Below are positions 6,435-7,941 of a stretch of DNA of 7,941 nt, piece after piece (within the stretch, counting starts at the first letter, position 1; every line of letters starts with the position of its first letter). The DNA is taken from the NCBI GenBank assembly GCA_031279925.1, contig JAITHQ010000068.1:1-7941 (forward strand). Reading direction: 5' to 3'. Under the pieces are notes generated by a model. The model was given only the letters and a program-made list of their open reading frames with translations, was not told the origin of the DNA and searched no databases. Both the position numbers and the translations under genes were made by a program. The DNA is from Treponema sp. Its GTDB lineage: Bacteria > Spirochaetota > Spirochaetia > Treponematales > Breznakiellaceae.

Positions 6435-7820
6435 ATGTCAGTAAAAAAACAGATTTTTGTTAAACTCCTTGCTGTTTTTACAGCCGGTCTCGTGCTCGCT
6501 ACGGCAGTGTCATGCGGTAAAAAAACGGATCAGGGCAGCGGCGCCGCCCAGGGCGGCAAAAAAATTACGGCGGAAGAACTGGAAAAGGCTTCCGGCACGC
6601 TTGAGTACTGGTCGTGTTTCACCGGTGATTCTCTCAAATGGGACCAATGGCGCGTAGCCGAATTTGAAAAGCTCTATCCCAATGTAAAAGTGAATTTACA
6701 GTCGGTGCCGGAAAGCGCCGGCGTTGGAAACGGGAAACTCCTTTCCGCTGTCGCCGCGGGCAACCCGCCGGACGTGATTGTCGCCGATGATTATGTCATC
6801 ACCTACGGGTTCGCCGGCCAGGGGGCATTTGAGCCTTGGGATCCCTATCTCGACGCGATTAACCTTGCCGTCGATGATTTTATGCCCGGTTTTCATAACT
6901 TAATGGAATATAATGGCAAGACCTACCTGCTCCCGCAGGATTCCAACGTGTATTTCATGTTTATTAACACCGAACTTGCCGATGCGGCGGGTCTTGATTA
7001 TGTCAACAACTATCCCAAAACCATCGACGAGCTCACCGCTTGGGCGGATAAACTCACCGTCAAAGACGCACAGGGCCGGATTACCCAGTACGGGTTTATC
7101 CCCTGGGCCGACCGCGGCAACGACGACCCGACGATGTGGCCGTTTATGTACGGCGCGGATATCTATAATATCGCGGAAAACAAGCTCGACCTTACCGACC
7201 CGCGTATCGTAGCCTCGTTTGAATGGGAACGGGAATTCGCCAAGAAGTTTGACCCTACAGTGGCAAAAGCGCTCGTAGCGACCGCCGGCGGCTTCTTCTC
7301 GCCTGCCCACCCGTTCTTCCAGAAAAAACTGGCCATGACGATAAGCGGCAATTGGACGACAAACGCATTGCGTATCTATGCGCCGGATATCAAGTATACC
7401 TGTGTGCCGATTCCGGTTCCCGCAGGCGGACGCGCCGGAGCTACCACACTCGGTTCGAATGTATTCGCCATACCCAAGGGTTCCAAGCGCCCCGACCTCG
7501 CGGCGCTCTTCTTTAAGTTTACCCAGCGAGCGGAAATCAACGCGGATAACTTTGATAACTGGCGGTCTATTCCCTGCGTCTACGCGATTTTTGACGATGT
7601 TTCCTGGACAAAGAACGGCGACCCGATTTATAAACTCGAACGGGAACTGGCCAATTCTCCGGCTTCAGGGCACCCGGCGCTGTGCGCGGTTTCCGCCGAG
7701 TTAAGCAAGCAGCTTGCCGCTGTACGGGACAACGTTATTTACAGCGACCGCGATCCGCTGCCGCTTTTAAAAGATGTGCAGGACCGGCTGCAGCCTGAAC
7801 TGGACAAGAGCAAAAAATAG
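6435..7820 (+). CDS. Sugar ABC transporter substrate-binding lipoprotein
   Basis: A 461-residue family-1 extracellular solute-binding protein. A basic start (MSVKKQ) and hydrophobic stretch end in ATAVSC, with lipid-modified Cys27 predicted; the lipobox lacks the usual Leu at -3, tolerable in some groups such as spirochaetes. The mature protein begins with a Gly/Lys-rich linker, then LEYWSCFTGD (56-65), the typical first strand; AAGNPPDVIVADD (107-119); YLLPQDSNVYFMFIN (164-178), the hinge region; PKTIDELTAWADKL (194-207); and MTISGNWT (301-308). Many Trp/Tyr residues suit sugar stacking. GGAGG (6423-6427) precedes the ATG at good distance. It follows the AraC gene by 80 bp. Partner permeases are not in the window and would be expected beyond the palindromic element that begins three bases after the stop codon. 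Exact ligand unknown. Confidence 0.92.
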   Translation: MSVKKQIFVKLLAVFTAGLVLATAVSCGKKTDQGSGAAQGGKKITAEELEKASGTLEYWSCFTGDSLKWDQWRVAEFEKLYPNVKVNLQSVPESAGVGNGKLLSAVAAGNPPDVIVADDYVITYGFAGQGAFEPWDPYLDAINLAVDDFMPGFHNLMEYNGKTYLLPQDSNVYFMFINTELADAAGLDYVNNYPKTIDELTAWADKLTVKDAQGRITQYGFIPWADRGNDDPTMWPFMYGADIYNIAENKLDLTDPRIVASFEWEREFAKKFDPTVAKALVATAGGFFSPAHPFFQKKLAMTISGNWTTNALRIYAPDIKYTCVPIPVPAGGRAGATTLGSNVFAIPKGSKRPDLAALFFKFTQRAEINADNFDNWRSIPCVYAIFDDVSWTKNGDPIYKLERELANSPASGHPALCAVSAELSKQLAAVRDNVIYSDRDPLPLLKDVQDRLQPELDKSKK

Positions 7821-7823
7821 TTA

Positions 7824-7941
7824 GAGCCTGTTCAAAATCTGGAATTTTGGCGTTGCAAACGCCAAAATTCTACCTTGCAGGCTCCAAAAGAGCCCGAAAA
7901 CCGGGATTTTTGCGGTCTATTGACCGTAAAAATCCACAATT
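7824..7941. mobile_element. MITE-like palindromic element, copy 2 (cut by window end)
   Basis: This is the same element as the copy at 4525-4653, in the same orientation on the plus strand, with about nine differences by eye over 118 bases (eight substitutions and one inserted C). It begins GAGCCTGTTC after TTA (7821-7823), which directly follows the TAG stop of the binding-protein gene. The 12-bp hairpin is identical (7843-7854 with 7858-7869). The 14-bp hairpin (7904-7917 with 7922-7935) differs at paired positions without losing pairing. The right terminus and second TTA lie outside the window. Confidence 0.88.

Overview
The window looks like an accessory stretch of a bacterial chromosome of mid GC content. 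It holds five intact protein genes, three transposase remnants or fragments, and two copies of a short palindromic repeat. The gene content (a sugar-type lipoprotein binding protein, Gfo/Idh and SDR dehydrogenases, an AraC regulator, an acyl-CoA ligase and IS630-type debris) would fit a host-associated anaerobe such as a termite-gut or rumen Treponema. That assignment comes from general impression only; no phylogenetic marker is present.

Positions 1-1462 are a transposon graveyard on the minus strand. A partial ORF runs off the left edge. Next comes a near full-length IS630-family transposase broken by three frameshifts and two internal stops (163-1211), then a fragment of a different IS630/DDE_3 transposase (about 1280-1462). 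Positions 1463-1668 are non-coding but rich in self-complementary segments. They lead into a well-started acyl-CoA ligase gene (1669-3378, plus), which ends at a terminator-like hairpin shared with a convergent gene.

Positions 3424-7820 look like one sugar or polyol utilisation locus. On the minus strand an SDR dehydrogenase (4674-5363) is followed by a Gfo/Idh/MocA oxidoreductase (3424-4500). Divergently on the plus strand lie an AraC-type regulator (5473-6354) and a sugar-binding ABC lipoprotein (6435-7820). The 109-bp divergent region carries two sigma70-like promoters with overlapping -35 boxes, and the AraC transcript is predicted to be leaderless. A plausible reading is that the AraC protein senses a carbohydrate, controls both arms, and couples uptake to oxidation/reduction of the substrate. 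ABC permease genes would be expected just past the right edge.

The most distinctive item is a 129-bp MITE-like palindromic element with GAGCCTGTTTAA ends and a TTA target duplication. One copy sits between the SDR and Gfo/Idh genes. A second copy, cut by the window end, starts three bases after the stop codon of the binding-protein gene. Each copy is built from two tandem half-units, each bounded by GAGCC/GGCTC and each containing a strong hairpin.
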